Source: Streptomyces sp. NRRL WC-3626 (lineage in GTDB: Bacteria; Actinomycetota; Actinomycetes; Streptomycetales; Streptomycetaceae). From it: 64,000 bases of DNA. The position numbers and the translations under genes are program-made. How positions within the stretch are numbered: the first letter of the stretch is position 1; each line of letters opens with the position of its first letter. Below are positions 9,942 to 18,522 of this stretch, piece after piece. Under the pieces are notes generated by a model. That model did not search any database. It was not told the origin of the DNA and worked only from the letters and a program-made list of their open reading frames with translations. The stretch spans positions 1 to 64,000 of the forward strand of contig NZ_JOCA01000021.1 of the NCBI RefSeq assembly GCF_000718785.1, written 5' to 3'.

Positions 9942-10256
9942 TCAGGCCAGGAGTGTCAGGCCGACGAAGATCACGACGGGGGTGAGGAGCAGGGCGGCGA
10001 GGTGTCCGATCAGGGTGCGGGGCAGGCCGAGCGCGACGAACAGCACGGCTCCGCCGACCAGCCACCAGCCGTAGATCCGCAGCGCCAGTTCCTGCGCGGC
10101 AGTCTCCTCCTCGCGGGTCGCCGGGTTGCCGATCCCACCGATGGCCAGCCACAGGAGTATGCCGCCGACCAGGGCGTTCGCCGCCATGACGAAGAGTGCG
10201 ACGGACCTGTCGGACCGCCGCACCCTCTTCCAGACCCTCAGGACGCTCATGAGCAT
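9942..10256 (-). CDS. Small integral membrane protein, function unknown
   Basis: About 104 residues with three hydrophobic helices (ALFVMAANALVGGILLWLAIGG, WWLVGGAVLFVALGL and LAALLLTPVVIFVGLTLLA). I recognise no family. Start choice is uncertain: ATG 10256, ATG 10250, or a GTG at 10286 that would overlap the preceding arabinofuranosidase stop by 4 bp; none has a convincing ribosome site. It may be translated from the upstream gene's mRNA. Confidence 0.6.
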   Translation of the reverse strand: MLMSVLRVWKRVRRSDRSVALFVMAANALVGGILLWLAIGGIGNPATREEETAAQELALRIYGWWLVGGAVLFVALGLPRTLIGHLAALLLTPVVIFVGLTLLA

Positions 10257-10282
10257 GAGAGCGTAACCCGGAGGGTCCCGGG

Positions 10283-12772
10283 TCACCGCTGCTTGATCCG
10301 CAGGAACGTCACCGAGTTGGCCGGAAACGTGTACGTGAACGCGCCGTCGACGCCCCGGAACGTGGACGTCACCGGGGTGACCGGGGCGTCCGTCTCCGTG
10401 TTGACCGCGTCCGCGTCGGCGGCCAGCGTGGTCACGCGGGCCTTCGGGGAGACCCTGGCGCCGCCGAGGTCTATCGCGGTGCGGGCCTCGGCCGGCCGGG
10501 CGTTGACGACCTTGACGATCAGCTCACCGGTGCGGGTGTCCTCGGTGACCACCTGGCGGAACGGCTCGGCCGGCTTGTCATCGGTGAAGCTCCCCCACTC
10601 CTGGCCGTCGAGGTAGAGGGTGACCTGGCGGCCGCGCACCTTGACGTCGATGTCGTAGGCGCGGCCCGTCTCGATCGAGCCGGCCCTGGAGATCAGCGTC
10701 GACTTGCCGCCGTCCACGGCCTGCTCGACGGCGGACTGGGTGTTGTTCCAGCCGCCGAGGTTCCACCAGTAGTAGTTGCCGGTGTCCTTGACGCCGAAGG
10801 CGACGAGGAAGCCCTCTTTGCCGGCCCTCTTGGTGGCCTTCACATGGAGGTCGTAGTCGCGCCAGGCCGGGTCGCCGGCTGTGACCAGGGTGTTCTCGGC
10901 GGTCTCGTCGCTCTGCACGTACTGGCCGTCCTGGACGCTCCAGCTGCCGCCGCCGCTGTGGGTCCACTGTCCGGCGTCACCGGAGAAGTCGTCGGTCAGC
11001 AGGGACGCGCCGTCGGCGGAGGTCACCTTCACGTCGTCGTACGCCGCGCTGGTCGCCCAGGTCGACAGGCCGACGGCGCCGGTGATCGGGCCGCTGACGT
11101 CGGGGGTGGTGGTCGCCTGCGAGGGGACCACCCGGTCGCCGGTGTTGGTCATGAACAGCTTCTGGACCTCATAGTTGGCCGAGCCCCAGGAAGCGCGGTT
11201 GTTGAACCAGATCATGTCCGGGGACCACTGGACGTAGTCCTCGTTGGCGAGCAGCGGCGCGTACGAGGCCAGCTTCACGATGTCGGCGTTGCGCTCCAGG
11301 CCGGTCATGAACGCGGCTTCGGCGAGACCGTTCTTCCAGGCGTTGCCCTGGGAGGCGTACTCGCCGAGGAAGACGTCGGGCCCGTTCCTGTCGTAGGAGT
11401 CGTAGCGGTCGTTGTTCTGCAGGAACCACTGCGGGCTGTTGTAGTAGTGCTCGTCGACCAGGTCGACGCCGGCCTCGCGGTTGAGCTGCCAGGCGGTGTC
11501 GAAGGTCGTACCGGAGTCGTCGGGGCCGGAGTTGGAGACGACGGTGATGTCCGGGTGCTCCGCCTCGATGGCGCTCCGGAACTTCTGGAAGCGGGCGAAG
11601 AACTCGCGCGGCAGGTTCTCCTCGTTGCCCACGCCGACATGGGTGAGGCCGAAGGGCCTGGGGTGGCCCATCTCGGCACGGACCTTGCCCCAGGTGGAGT
11701 TCGCGGGGCCGTTGGCGAACTCGATGAGGTCGAGGGTGTCCTGGATGTGCCGGTTCAGCAGCGCCTCGTCGTCGGTGGCCCTGTTCTGGCCGCAGCCGGT
11801 GACCAGGGCGGGGACGACGGGCAGCGGCATCGCGCCGACGTCCTCGGCGAAGCGGAAGTACTCGTAGTAGCCGAGGCCGTAACTCTGGTTGTAGCCCCAG
11901 AAGTTGGCGTTGGTGGCGCGCTCCTCGACCGGGCCGACGGTGTCCTTCCACTGGTAGGAGCGCTTGCGCTGCCAGCCGGAGGCCTCGCTGTAGTCCTCCA
12001 TGGAGCCGGTGTTGACCAGACAGCCGCCGGGGAAGCGGACGAATCCGGGGTTCAGGGCGGCGATCTTCTCGGCGAGGTCCTTGCGCAGGCCGTTGGGCTG
12101 GTGCTTGTAGGTGTCGCGCGGGAACAGCGACACCATGTCGAGGGCCGCCGCGTCCGTGGTGGCGACGGCGAGGCGGCCGCGGTTGCTGGTGCGGGACGCG
12201 GTGAACGTGGCCGTGTACTTGGCCCAGCCGCCCCGGACGGCCACCTTGCGGGCCCTGGCGAGGTCACCGGCGGCGTCCTTCAGCGTGACGGTGAGGGTGC
12301 TCGCGCCCCCGGCGCGGGCCCACACGGAGAAGTCGTAGCGCTCACCCTCCTCCACCCGGACGCCGGTGTTGTAGCCGGAGTTGGTGACCGACGAACCGGC
12401 GTTCAGGGAGAGGTAGTTGCGGTTGCGCTCGTTGAGTCGGCCGGAGTCGTTCAGCACCTCGGCCGTGCCGCCCACCGTCCAGGAGGTCAGCGGCGTGTAG
12501 GAGCCGTTGTCGGCGGTGGAGTACTCGAAGGACCTGTTCTGCACGAGCTCGGCGTACAGACCGCCGTCGGCGGCGCGGTTGATGTCCTCGAAGAAGACGC
12601 CGTACATTCTGTCGCCGATCTCGGCGCCCCTGGCGTCCGGGTCGACGGTGATCGTGTAGTCGGGGGCGTCCTCGGCGTGCGCGGGAACCGGGACGAGGGC
12701 GGCGGCGGTCAGCAGCGCGGTGGCGGCGGTACCGAGTCCGAGCCGGGCGCGGTGGCGTGCTGTGCGTGACAT
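10283..12772 (-). CDS. Secreted GH51 alpha-L-arabinofuranosidase with an inserted sugar-binding-like domain
   Basis: The 829-residue protein has a signal peptide ending near AHA-E (residue 33). A GH51 (beta/alpha)8 domain follows, with the acid/base Glu in VGVGNEENL (about 386) and the nucleophile Glu in FLGEYAS (about 470). Between the barrel and the C-terminal beta-domain is an extra 180-residue concanavalin-like segment (DDFSGDAGQW...YYWWNLGGW...VTLYLDGQEWG), similar in style to DUF1080/LamG modules. It releases terminal arabinose from plant hemicellulose outside the cell. It is divergent from the DUF6314 gene. Confidence 0.88.
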   Translation of the reverse strand: MSRTARHRARLGLGTAATALLTAAALVPVPAHAEDAPDYTITVDPDARGAEIGDRMYGVFFEDINRAADGGLYAELVQNRSFEYSTADNGSYTPLTSWTVGGTAEVLNDSGRLNERNRNYLSLNAGSSVTNSGYNTGVRVEEGERYDFSVWARAGGASTLTVTLKDAAGDLARARKVAVRGGWAKYTATFTASRTSNRGRLAVATTDAAALDMVSLFPRDTYKHQPNGLRKDLAEKIAALNPGFVRFPGGCLVNTGSMEDYSEASGWQRKRSYQWKDTVGPVEERATNANFWGYNQSYGLGYYEYFRFAEDVGAMPLPVVPALVTGCGQNRATDDEALLNRHIQDTLDLIEFANGPANSTWGKVRAEMGHPRPFGLTHVGVGNEENLPREFFARFQKFRSAIEAEHPDITVVSNSGPDDSGTTFDTAWQLNREAGVDLVDEHYYNSPQWFLQNNDRYDSYDRNGPDVFLGEYASQGNAWKNGLAEAAFMTGLERNADIVKLASYAPLLANEDYVQWSPDMIWFNNRASWGSANYEVQKLFMTNTGDRVVPSQATTTPDVSGPITGAVGLSTWATSAAYDDVKVTSADGASLLTDDFSGDAGQWTHSGGGSWSVQDGQYVQSDETAENTLVTAGDPAWRDYDLHVKATKRAGKEGFLVAFGVKDTGNYYWWNLGGWNNTQSAVEQAVDGGKSTLISRAGSIETGRAYDIDVKVRGRQVTLYLDGQEWGSFTDDKPAEPFRQVVTEDTRTGELIVKVVNARPAEARTAIDLGGARVSPKARVTTLAADADAVNTETDAPVTPVTSTFRGVDGAFTYTFPANSVTFLRIKQR

Positions 12773-12789
12773 GGATACTCAGCGGCTCT

Positions 12790-12832
12790 CTCTAGGAGTT
12801 GGGGTGACTCTAGGAGGTGTTCGATATATCGA
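12790..12832. promoter_or_regulatory. Operator candidates in the GH51/DUF6314 divergent region
   Basis: TCGATATATCGA (12821-12832) is a perfect 12-bp palindrome, AT-rich and unusual for this genome. Closer to the GH51 start are two direct copies of CTCTAGGAG (12790-12798 and 12808-12816), 18 bp apart. Both lie in the 112-bp gap, where an arabinose or other sugar regulator could act. The regulator is not encoded next door. Confidence 0.45.
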
Positions 12833-12884
12833 TCAGTGGTCAGCACTTCGAACGGCAAGATAGGGAGGAGGCAGGAGCACGTCA

Positions 12885-13367
12885 ATGGGTCGCGCGAGGG
12901 CGGAGACCATGCGGGAACGAGGCGGGATGGGCGAGTTCTGGCCGGTGCCCGATGTACTGGACTATCTGAACGGCCGCTGGCGGGCTGAACGGACCGTGCG
13001 GGACCTGACGGGCGGGGAGGAGGGCCGGTTCGAGGGGACGGTCGTTTTCGGCCCACTGGAGGGCGGCGGTCTGCTGCAGAGCGAGTCCGGCGACTTCACC
13101 TGGCGGGGGGTCACCCGGCCCGCGGAGCGGACCCTGCGCTTTCTGCCCGGTCCGGGCGGCACGGCGGACGTACGGTTCGCGGACGGCCGGCCCTTCCACG
13201 GCCTGGATCTCACGACGGGCCACCACATCGCCGACCACCCCTGCTCGGCGGATCTCTACCGGGGCGAGTTCACCGTGCGGGACGCGGACCACTGGCGGAC
13301 GGTGTGGAGGGTACGCGGCCCCGCCAAGGACCTGGAGCTCACCACCGCCTACGCGCGCGTGGGCTGA
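12885..13367 (+). CDS. DUF6314 family protein
   Basis: The 160-residue protein matches the DUF6314 pattern I know from Streptomyces: VPDVLDYLNGRWRAERTVRDL at the start, FADGRPFHGLDL in the middle and HPCSADLYRGEF...WRVRGPAKDLEL near the end. It is predicted to be a small lipocalin-like beta-barrel; ligand and role are unknown. ATG 12885 follows an AGGAG-containing stretch; in-frame ATGs at 12909 and 12930 are alternatives. Its 3' end overlaps the convergent next gene by 19 bp. Confidence 0.75.
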   Translation: MGRARAETMRERGGMGEFWPVPDVLDYLNGRWRAERTVRDLTGGEEGRFEGTVVFGPLEGGGLLQSESGDFTWRGVTRPAERTLRFLPGPGGTADVRFADGRPFHGLDLTTGHHIADHPCSADLYRGEFTVRDADHWRTVWRVRGPAKDLELTTAYARVG

Positions 13368-13942
13368 GCGGACACCCCTTCGAGGCGCAGGCTCCAGCGG
13401 CCCGCCAGGCCGGCGACGCCGATCGTCGACAGCGGGCCGACGTCGATGCTCCAGAACGCGGACGGCGGCGCCTTGAGCACATACACCAGGGCCGCGCGGA
13501 TCACGGACGGCTCGGCCACGGCGACGACCCGGCAGTCGTCCTCGGCCGGCCGGGTGTCGAGCCAGCCGCCGACCCGGCCGATGAACCCCAGCAGCGACTC
13601 CCCGCCGTGCGGGGCGGAGCGCGGGTCGGCGAGCCAGGCGTCCACGGCACCCGGCTCGCGGGCCATCGCCTCCCCCAGGGTCAGCCCCCGCCAGCGGCCC
13701 ATGTCGCAGTCGCGCAGGGCGAGTTGCACGAGCGGCGCGTAGCCGAGGCACTCCCCGGTGGCGCGGCTGCGCGGGGCCGGCGAGCAGTAGCGCAGATCGG
13801 CGGCGGCGAGGGGCAGCAGTTCGTGCGCGACCCGTTGCACCGCGCTCCAGCCGGCCTGGTCCAGTGGCCGGTCGTCCTCGAAACGTTCCGCGAGCACCGA
13901 GGAGCTCCCCGCGGCGGCGACGAACGTGACCCGAAGTGCCAT
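13349..13942 (-). CDS. Histidine-phosphatase-fold protein lacking catalytic histidines
   Basis: The 197-residue protein aligns in pattern with CobC-like histidine phosphatases: RYCSPAPRSRATGECLG, CDMGRWRGLTLGEAM and PHGGESLLGFIGRVG are all present. However, the N-terminal RHG is replaced by AAG (VTFVAAAGSSS) and the late His motif is replaced by VAEPSVIRAAL. It is therefore probably not a phosphatase; a binding or regulatory role is inferred. The annotation name is kept for the fold only. It overlaps DUF6314 tail to tail by 19 bp. Confidence 0.75.
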   Translation of the reverse strand: MALRVTFVAAAGSSSVLAERFEDDRPLDQAGWSAVQRVAHELLPLAAADLRYCSPAPRSRATGECLGYAPLVQLALRDCDMGRWRGLTLGEAMAREPGAVDAWLADPRSAPHGGESLLGFIGRVGGWLDTRPAEDDCRVVAVAEPSVIRAALVYVLKAPPSAFWSIDVGPLSTIGVAGLAGRWSLRLEGVSAQPTRA

Positions 13943-14060
13943 GCGGCGATCGTGAGACGCCCACGGGTCCGGGTCAAGGGGTGTCACCGAGACGTCACTC
14001 ACGGTACATCCGGCCTTACCGGCTGGTAGGGCCAGGCGGGCGAGCGCCCCCGGCGCCCCC

Positions 14061-14498
14061 TCATTCGTCGACGAGCGCCATCCACTGATCCGGCCGCTCC
14101 AGCGGCCGGAACCCGAGCCTGGCGTAGACCTCGTGCGCGTCGTGCGTGGCCAGCGCGATCCGGCGCAGCCCGTACGGCCGCAGCTCCTCCCGTACGGCCG
14201 CCACCAGCGCCGTGCCCAGACCCTTGCCGCGCACGGAGGGGTCCACGTACACATCGCAGAGCCACGCGAACGTCGCCCGGTCGGTGATGATGCGGGCGTA
14301 GGCCACCTGCTCACCCGAAAGCGTGTCGTAGACGCCGAAGTTGAGCGAGCCCTCGACCGCCCGGTCGTGCTTCTCACGGGTGCGGCCCAGGGCCCAGTAG
14401 GCGTCGCCGGCCAGCCACCGGTGCACGCGCTCGGCGTCGATCCGGGCGGGGTCGGTGGAGATCTCGTAGCCGTCGGGCAGGGGCGGGGTGTCGGTCAT
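14061..14498 (-). CDS. GNAT family N-acetyltransferase
   Basis: About 145 residues with the GNAT acetyl-CoA-binding signature VRGKGLGTALV (motif A) preceded by LCDVYVDPS and followed by HEVYARLGFRPL. It transfers an acetyl group to an unknown amine. ATG 14498 is chosen because residues before it are not family-like; a GTG at 14519 would add seven residues. It stands alone between the phosphatase-like gene and the MocR gene. Confidence 0.82.
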   Translation of the reverse strand: MTDTPPLPDGYEISTDPARIDAERVHRWLAGDAYWALGRTREKHDRAVEGSLNFGVYDTLSGEQVAYARIITDRATFAWLCDVYVDPSVRGKGLGTALVAAVREELRPYGLRRIALATHDAHEVYARLGFRPLERPDQWMALVDE

Positions 14499-14538
14499 GA
14501 CGGGATGCTCGCAGCTCACGCGAGGCGGCGTCGAACAC

Positions 14539-15978
14539 TTATCCCCGCCGCGCCTCGTTCCAGGCCGCGCGCAGTCGTCGTACGCCTTCCGTGATCTCCT
14601 CGGCGCCCGCCACCGCCGCGAAGCTCAGGCGGAGGTGGGCGGCCGGGGGTTCGGCGCTGAAGTAGGGGCGGCCGGGGGTGACGGCGACGCCCGCGCGCAG
14701 GGCCGCGGCGGTCAGGGCGGACTCCGCCGTGCCGTCGGGCAGCCGCGGCCACAGGTGGTAGCCGCCGGACGGGATGTGCGGCAGGGTGAGTTCGGGCAGA
14801 TGGAGGCGGAGCGCGGCGGTCATCGCGTCCCGGCGGGTGCGCAGCGCGGCCGAGATCGCGCGCAGATGGCGCGGCCAGGCCGCCGAGCCGACGAGTTCCA
14901 GCGTGGCCTCCTGCAACGGCCGGGGCACGAAGAAGGTGTCGACGATCTGGATGGCCCGCAGCCGTTCCAGGACCGGCCCGTGCCCGACGAGCGCGCTCAC
15001 CCGGAAGCTGGGCGAGGTCGCCTTGGTCAGCGAGCAGACGTGCACCACCACCCCGTCGGGGTCGTCGGCGGCGAGCGGACGCGGCAGCGGGCCCGCGTCC
15101 TCGTGCACCAGCCGCCGTACGAAGTCGTCCTCGACGACGAAGGCGCCCGCCTCGCGGGCGATGCGGAGCACCTCGCCGCGCCGCCCGGGGGCGAGCACGG
15201 CCCCGGTGGGGTTCTGGAACAGCGGCTGGCAGACGAAGACCCGGGCGCCGGTCGCCCGGAACGCGTCGGCGAGCAGTCCGGGCCGTACGCCGTCCGCGTC
15301 CACCGGGACGGGCACCGGGCGCAGTCCGGCCGCGCGGGCGATGGCGAGCATGCCCGGATAGGTGGGCGACTCGACGAGGACGGGTGCGCCCGGCGGGGCG
15401 AGCGCGCGCAGGGCGGTGGTCAGGGCGGACTGTCCGCCCGCGGTGACCAGCACACCGGCCGCCGTGACGGGCCCGCCGATGCTGCGCGCGAACCACTCGC
15501 GCAGCTCGGGCAGCCCCTCCATGGGCGGCCGCCCCCAGGCTCCCGGCCGGCGCCCGGCGCGGGACAGTGCCGCCGCCATGGCCCGTTCCGGCTGCAGGGA
15601 GGGGTGCAGATAGCCGCCGTTGAACTCGATCACCCCGGGCGGCGGGGCGGCCAGCGAGACCAGCACCCCGGAGGCGTCCACCGAGCGCGGTACGAGGTCG
15701 GCGGCGCCGTCGGCGCTGAGGGCGACCTCCTGCCAGGAGGTGTCCCCGGCGGGCGCGGACGTCACCCGCGGCTGTGCGCGGAAGGCGCCGGCGCCGGGCC
15801 GGGTGACCACCAGCCCCTCGGCGGCGAGCTGCGCCAGCGCGCGGGACACGGTCACCGGACTGACCCGGAACCGCTCCACCAAAGCCCGGCTGGACGGGAG
15901 CTTTCCACCGGGAGAGTAGCGGTCCAGCTCCCTTCGCAGCTTGTCCGTCAGCTCACCGACACTGCTACGCTCATGCAT
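14539..15978 (-). CDS. MocR-type regulator: GntR DNA-binding domain fused to a PLP aminotransferase
   Basis: The 479-residue protein has an N-terminal winged helix (about 1-75; GGKLPSSRALVERFRVSPVT) and a fold-type I aminotransferase domain (about 105-475). Conserved elements are FQNPTGAVLAP, VVEDDFVRR and the PLP lysine in SLTKATSPSFRV (about residue 318). MocR proteins sense PLP or amino compounds and control adjacent metabolic or export genes. The start codon overlaps, on the opposite strand, the start codon of the EamA exporter, which is the obvious target. Confidence 0.88.
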   Translation of the reverse strand: MHERSSVGELTDKLRRELDRYSPGGKLPSSRALVERFRVSPVTVSRALAQLAAEGLVVTRPGAGAFRAQPRVTSAPAGDTSWQEVALSADGAADLVPRSVDASGVLVSLAAPPPGVIEFNGGYLHPSLQPERAMAAALSRAGRRPGAWGRPPMEGLPELREWFARSIGGPVTAAGVLVTAGGQSALTTALRALAPPGAPVLVESPTYPGMLAIARAAGLRPVPVPVDADGVRPGLLADAFRATGARVFVCQPLFQNPTGAVLAPGRRGEVLRIAREAGAFVVEDDFVRRLVHEDAGPLPRPLAADDPDGVVVHVCSLTKATSPSFRVSALVGHGPVLERLRAIQIVDTFFVPRPLQEATLELVGSAAWPRHLRAISAALRTRRDAMTAALRLHLPELTLPHIPSGGYHLWPRLPDGTAESALTAAALRAGVAVTPGRPYFSAEPPAAHLRLSFAAVAGAEEITEGVRRLRAAWNEARRG

Positions 15979-15998
15979 GAGAGCTCAGAGTAGCGCTA
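15966..15998. promoter_or_regulatory. Face-to-face promoters of the MocR and EamA genes with overlapping start codons
   Basis: For EamA, TACGCT (15966-15971) is a -10 five bases before ATG 15977. For MocR, TACTCT (15992-15987, minus strand) is a -10 eight bases before ATG 15978. The two start codons share bases 15977-15978 within the perfect palindrome CTCATGCATGAG (15970-15981), flanked by the inverted pair GCTAC/GTAGC. Neither gene has a Shine-Dalgarno, so both mRNAs should be leaderless. Confidence 0.5.
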
Positions 15999-16894
15999 CC
16001 GCCCCGGCACCGATAGCAGTCACCGCCCCGCACGACCGGCGCGGATTCGGCACCGTCCAGGCCGCCCTCGGCGTGATCGCCTTCTCCCTCACCTTCCCGG
16101 CCACCGCCTGGGGTCTCGAGGGCTTCGGGCCCTGGTCGCTGGTGGCCGTGCGCAGTGTGCTCGCGGCGTTCATCGCCGGCGGCTGTCTGCTCGCGCTCCG
16201 CGTGCCGCCGCCGGAGCGGAAGCACTGGCCCGGACTCGCGGTGGTCGGCGCCGGAGTGGTCCTCGGCTTCCCGATGCTGACCACGCTCGCCCTGCGGACC
16301 TCCACCACCGCGCACGCGGCCGTCGTGGTGGGCCTGCTCCCGCTGACCACGGCGCTGCTGTCCGCCCTGCGGGTCGGCTCCCGCCCCTCGCGCACCTTCT
16401 GGGTGGCCGCCCTGGCGGGCGCGGCGGCGGTGCTGGCGTTCACCGTGCAGCAGAGCGGCGGCGCGCTGACCACGGCCGACCTGTATCTCTTCGGCGCGCT
16501 CCTGGTGTGCGCGGCCGGCTACACCGAGGGCGGCAGGCTGGCCCGGGTGCTGCCGGGCTGGCAGGTGATCGGCTGGGCGCTGCTGCTGTGTCTGCCGCTC
16601 ACCCTGCCCGTCGCCGCCGTCGCGCTGAGCGTGGAGCCGGTGGAGCCGACCGCGCACAGTGTGGCCGGACTGCTGTGGGTGGCGGCCGGTTCGCAGTTTC
16701 TCGGGCTGATCGTGTGGTATCGGGGCATGGCGGCCATCGGCATACCCAAGGCCAGCCAGTTGCAGCTGGCGCAGCCGCTGCTCACACTGGTGTGGTCGGT
16801 GCTGCTGCTGAACGAACAGCTGACGGTGGCCGCCCCGCTGACGGCAGCGGCCGTGCTCGTCTGCATCGCCGTCACCCAGCGGGCACGCGGCTGA
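15977..16894 (+). CDS. EamA-family (DMT superfamily) transporter
   Basis: About 305 residues with ten predicted membrane helices arranged as two EamA repeats (about residues 25-150 and 170-300; second repeat includes GLLWVAAGSQFLGLIVWYRG and ASQLQLAQPLLTLVWSVLLL). Family members export amino acids or metabolites; the substrate is unknown. ATG 15977 overlaps the divergent MocR start, so MocR control is very likely. Confidence 0.85.
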   Translation: MRAQSSATAPAPIAVTAPHDRRGFGTVQAALGVIAFSLTFPATAWGLEGFGPWSLVAVRSVLAAFIAGGCLLALRVPPPERKHWPGLAVVGAGVVLGFPMLTTLALRTSTTAHAAVVVGLLPLTTALLSALRVGSRPSRTFWVAALAGAAAVLAFTVQQSGGALTTADLYLFGALLVCAAGYTEGGRLARVLPGWQVIGWALLLCLPLTLPVAAVALSVEPVEPTAHSVAGLLWVAAGSQFLGLIVWYRGMAAIGIPKASQLQLAQPLLTLVWSVLLLNEQLTVAAPLTAAAVLVCIAVTQRARG

Positions 16895-16906
16895 GAGGAG
16901 GCCCCG

Positions 16907-17104
16907 ATGCGCGCAACCGAGGGTGACCAGCTTGTCCAGCACGGCAGGGTGGTCGGCCAGCAGGACAAGGTCGGAGAGATCGTCGAGGTGATGGGCCAGG
17001 AGGGGAACCCGCCCTTCCGCGTCCGCTTCGAGGACGGGCACGAGGGCGTGTGCTCACCCGGCCCCGACACCGAGATCCGGCACCGGGCGGCTCGGCGGAG
17101 GTGA
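16907..17104 (+). CDS. DUF1918 domain protein
   Basis: The 65-residue protein is a single DUF1918 domain: MRATEGDQLVQHGRVVGQQD followed by EIVEV and a basic tail. It is predicted to be a small SH3-like barrel and its function is unknown. It has a strong GAGAGGAGG ribosome site and follows EamA by 12 bp. It ends 1 bp from the convergent GH10-like gene. Confidence 0.85.
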   Translation: MRATEGDQLVQHGRVVGQQDKVGEIVEVMGQEGNPPFRVRFEDGHEGVCSPGPDTEIRHRAARRR

Positions 17105-17105
17105 C

Positions 17106-18356
17106 TCAGCGCGGGGGCTCCGCCGGCCGGCCGTAGTGGTCGGCGACCACCCGCGCCATCGCCCCGGCCGGATCGGCCGCCACCTCACGGGCGGCGAAGT
17201 AGACATGCCCGCGCACCTCCGGGTACGTCCCGGCGAGCGTGAGGTGACGGGACAGCTCGGCCGGATCCCGCCAGGGCGCGGGCTGGGCCGGATCGCCCGC
17301 CTTGTAGAGCGCCTCCCCCGCGTAGAGCCGGGTCCCGGTGCCCCGGACGACCTCGGCCCACCAGGGAAGCAGCTTCGCGTAGTCGGCGGCGGCGAAGCCG
17401 ATGTTCCAGTACAGCTGCGGGCAGATGTAGTCGATCCAGTTCTCCCGCGCCCACCGGCGGGTGTCGGCGTGCAGATCGTCGTACGTCTGCACGCCCGCGC
17501 GTGTGTCCGAGCCCCGCTCGTCCGTCTCCGCGTTGCGCCACACGCCGAAGGGGCTGATGCCGAAGCGTGTGCCGGGCCGGATCCGCTCGATGTGGTCGGC
17601 CGTCTCGCGCACCAGGCGGTCGGTGTTGTCCCGCCGCCAGGCCGCCCGGTCCTCGAAGCCGCCGCCGAAGGCGTCGTAGGCGAGGTCGTCGTCGAAGGTC
17701 TGCCCGGCCACCGGGTACGGGTAGAAGTAGTCGTCGAAGTGGACCGCGTCGACGGGGTAGCGGCGCACCGCGTCGAGCATCGCCTCCCGCACGAACGCGC
17801 GGACCTCGGGCAGGCCCGGGTTGTAGTAGAGCTTGCCGCCGTACGTCACGACCCAGCCGGGGTTGCGGCGGGCGGGATGGGAGGCGGTGAGCCGGGCGGG
17901 GTCGGCGTGCGTGGCCACGCGGTACGGGTTGAACCAGGCGTGCAGCTCCAGCCCGCGCGCGTGCGCCTCCTCGACGGCCGTGCCGAGCGGGTCCCAGCCG
18001 GGATGCGCGCCCTGGGTACCGGTGAGGTACCGCGACCAGGGTTCGTACGGCGACGGCCACAGCGCGTCGGCGGTGGGCCGTACCTGGAAGACCACCGTGT
18101 TGAGACGGTTCCGGACGGCCGTGTCGAGGTGGGCGAGCAGTTCGGCGCGCTGCCGCGCGGCGCTCAGCCCCGGCCGGGAGGGCCAGTCCCGGTTGGTGAC
18201 GGTGGCCACCCACATGCCCCGCATCTCACCGGTCGCGATCTCGCCGGTCGCGGCGGCCGGCACCTCGCGCCGGCCGGGCGCGGCCGACGCCCGCGGCACC
18301 GTCGCCAGCGCGGCCAGCGCCGCCGTGGCGAACGCCCTGCGTGACACCCGCCCCAT
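17106..18356 (-). CDS. Secreted GH10-like (GHL10/DUF187 type) glycosyl hydrolase, Tat signal
   Basis: The 416-residue protein begins with a Tat-type signal (SRRAFATAALAALA). The remainder is the glycosyl-hydrolase-like 10 fold: EMRGMWVATVTNRDWPS, NTVVFQVRPTADALWPS, HAWFNPYRV, DAVHFDDYFYPYP and WIDYICPQLYW. Related proteins such as YngK and DigH act on peptidoglycan glycan strands, so a cell-wall role is likely. ATG 18356 follows a GGGGG ribosome site; the longer upstream frame is rejected because the Tat motif starts at this codon. Confidence 0.85.
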   Translation of the reverse strand: MGRVSRRAFATAALAALATVPRASAAPGRREVPAAATGEIATGEMRGMWVATVTNRDWPSRPGLSAARQRAELLAHLDTAVRNRLNTVVFQVRPTADALWPSPYEPWSRYLTGTQGAHPGWDPLGTAVEEAHARGLELHAWFNPYRVATHADPARLTASHPARRNPGWVVTYGGKLYYNPGLPEVRAFVREAMLDAVRRYPVDAVHFDDYFYPYPVAGQTFDDDLAYDAFGGGFEDRAAWRRDNTDRLVRETADHIERIRPGTRFGISPFGVWRNAETDERGSDTRAGVQTYDDLHADTRRWARENWIDYICPQLYWNIGFAAADYAKLLPWWAEVVRGTGTRLYAGEALYKAGDPAQPAPWRDPAELSRHLTLAGTYPEVRGHVYFAAREVAADPAGAMARVVADHYGRPAEPPR

Positions 18357-18522
18357 CGCATCCCCCTGCAACACCGTCGAAACACCTGGTCGGGTCCGGT
18401 CCTGCGGCCAGGATGCCCCACCCCCGCGATCGATCATCGATACTTCCGGGTAACGTGCACGAACGGAGCAGGCCCCGGGACCGGAACCTGCCACAGCCGT
18501 AAGCAGGAGCGAAAGGACCGAT

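Noticed and set aside
14499..14519. GTG 14519 as start of the GNAT protein
   Set aside because: The extra seven residues are not family-like and ATG 14498 fits the domain start.
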